DNA of 22,259 nucleotides from RGIG7450 sp045577655 (GTDB taxonomy: Bacteria; Bacillota; Clostridia; RUG12999), in the NCBI GenBank assembly GCA_045577655.1, contig JAZNIU010000016.1:1-22259 (forward strand), in the 5' to 3' direction. The notes beneath the pieces were generated by a model, which was not told the DNA's origin, searched no databases, and saw only the letters and a program-made list of their open reading frames with translations. Shown one piece after another: positions 21,320 through 22,259 of the stretch (position 1 is the first letter of the stretch; the number at the start of each line of letters is the position of its first letter). The position numbers were made by a program, and so were the translations under genes.

Positions 21320-21351
21320 TCGGAACAAGTTGCGCTTGTTCCGATTTTTTT
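21320..21351 (+). terminator. Terminator of tRNA-Thr
   Basis: A 10-bp stem (21320-21329 with 21335-21344, arm TCGGAACAAG) with a 5-base loop and a run of seven T. The tRNA is therefore a single-gene transcript. Confidence 0.92.
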
Positions 21352-21387
21352 GTGCAAAATATTACCCGTTTTTTACCATAAATTCTA

Positions 21388-21416
21388 TTGACTTTTTACA
21401 GCGGTTATGCTACAAT
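21388..21416 (+). promoter_or_regulatory. Promoter of the amidohydrolase gene
   Basis: TTGACT (21388-21393), 17-base spacer, TACAAT (21411-21416), about 25 bases before the ribosome binding site region. Confidence 0.7.
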
Positions 21417-21448
21417 TATGGAAACAAAAAATAAAGGAGAAAATCAAT

Positions 21449-22259
21449 ATGTTTATTGACATTCACGCACACGCATATTGGGAGCCGGTTCCTTATGTTG
21501 CAAATTTTGCCACACCGGAACACTTAATTGAGGTTTTCGACAAGTACGGTATTGAAAAGGGCGTTCTTCTCCCTGTGGTAAACTGCGAAATATATTTCCC
21601 CCAGTCAAATGAGGATATTCTCAATATGGCGGAAAAATATCCCGACAGATTTATTCCCTACTGTAATATCGACCCCCGCGCAATGTCCAATTCCCCCGAA
21701 GCGCCCCTTGACAAAATCCTGCAATATTATAAGGACAGGGGCTGTAAAGGTATTGGCGAAGTAATGCCCAACCTGGAGATTTTAAATCCATTGGTGCAAA
21801 ATCTTTTCCGTTGCGCTGAAAAGGTAGGTCTCCCCATTGTATATGATGGTTCAATTCAGAAGACAGGCTGTTTCGGTCTTTATGACGACCCCGGTCTTCC
21901 CGGTCTTGAATATTCTCTCCAGAAATTCCCCGAGCTTAAAATCTTTGGTCACGGGCCGGTATTCTGGACAGAGATTGCAAAACTTGATACAATTGGCGAA
22001 CGCGGCGTAGGTATGCGTCCTGATATAAGCCAGTTTGAAAGACTTCCCAGCGGTCCTATTAAAGAGGAAGGTACTGTGCCCAAGCTTTTCCGTAAGTATG
22101 AAAATCTGTATGGTGATTTGTCCGATGGCACCTGTTATCTTGCACTTACCCGCGACGAAGAGTACGGACCTAAGTTTTTGGAAGAATTCCAGGACAGACT
22201 GTATTTCGGTACAGATTATTGCAGCTGCGGAATGGATATCCCGCTCACAAGAAAGTTGG
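21449..22259 (+). CDS. Amidohydrolase family protein (partial, 3' end outside window)
   Basis: The first 270 codons of a TIM-barrel metal-dependent hydrolase of the amidohydrolase-2 (PF04909-like) family. The N-terminal metal motif is MFIDIHAHAYW (H6, H8). Further family marks are KYPDRFIPYCNIDPR, GCKGIGEVMPN, the barrel segment LPIVYDG, KIFGHGPVFW (metal-binding His) and LYGDLSDGT. YFGTDYCSCG near the end supplies the catalytic aspartate. Related enzymes hydrolyse or decarboxylate small carboxylated or cyclic substrates; the substrate cannot be told from sequence. AAAGGAG precedes ATG 21449. The frame is open to the window edge, and the C-terminus is missing only because the window stops. 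Confidence 0.85.
   Translation, partial: MFIDIHAHAYWEPVPYVANFATPEHLIEVFDKYGIEKGVLLPVVNCEIYFPQSNEDILNMAEKYPDRFIPYCNIDPRAMSNSPEAPLDKILQYYKDRGCKGIGEVMPNLEILNPLVQNLFRCAEKVGLPIVYDGSIQKTGCFGLYDDPGLPGLEYSLQKFPELKIFGHGPVFWTEIAKLDTIGERGVGMRPDISQFERLPSGPIKEEGTVPKLFRKYENLYGDLSDGTCYLALTRDEEYGPKFLEEFQDRLYFGTDYCSCGMDIPLTRKL

Noticed and set aside
21197..21391. Short open frame over the tRNA
   Set aside because: It runs across the tRNA-Thr cloverleaf and its terminator, which explain the sequence.

Overview
The window looks like a chromosomal segment of a spore-forming, anaerobic member of the Clostridia, probably an uncultured gut-type lineage. Reasons seen in the sequence: moderately AT-rich DNA, consensus sigma-A promoters (TTGACA-17-TATAAT type) and strong AGGAGG ribosome binding sites, a sporulation sigma factor G gene, Veg, an ECF folate S-component behind a tetrahydrofolate riboswitch, a type III glutamine synthetase, a GGGtGRT/NifU-like pair, and small XRE regulators typical of Firmicutes. 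Species cannot be named from this alone.

Layout. Positions 1-3763: rarA (+) converges on a folT-folC operon (-), which is preceded by a THF-type riboswitch; rpmB (-) lies upstream. Positions 3936-7076: one very large S-layer-homology surface protein (-). Positions 7302-9271: veg and a ComM/YifB-type AAA ATPase (+), ended by a strong bidirectional terminator facing sigG (-). Positions 10135-13341: an asnA-glnN nitrogen assimilation operon (-). Positions 13425-14211: a two-gene operon of unknown small proteins (+), converging on a Cys/His-rich DUF6062-like protein (-).

Positions 15045-16628 are the accessory part. A broken REP-associated transposase containing a REP-like palindrome is followed by two head-to-tail copies of a compact module: XRE repressor (-), promoter plus palindromic operator, small Cys-rich protein (+), and a shared hairpin terminator that also encodes the last residues of the small protein. 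The promoters and repressors of the two modules are clearly homologous, but the operators share only a core and the small proteins share only the terminator-encoded tail. This is the best candidate here for an undescribed system.

Positions 16646-18447: GGGtGRT protein and NifU-like scaffold operon (-). Positions 18460-20165: an operon of HPr-kinase-like protein, PqqD-like protein and a signal-peptidase-like S24/S26 protein (-) with no visible RiPP precursor, divergent from a secreted copper-amine-oxidase-N/C39-like protein (+). Positions 21197-21351: tRNA-Thr(GGT). Positions 21449 to the end: start of an amidohydrolase. No CRISPR array, rRNA, integrase or replication origin was seen.
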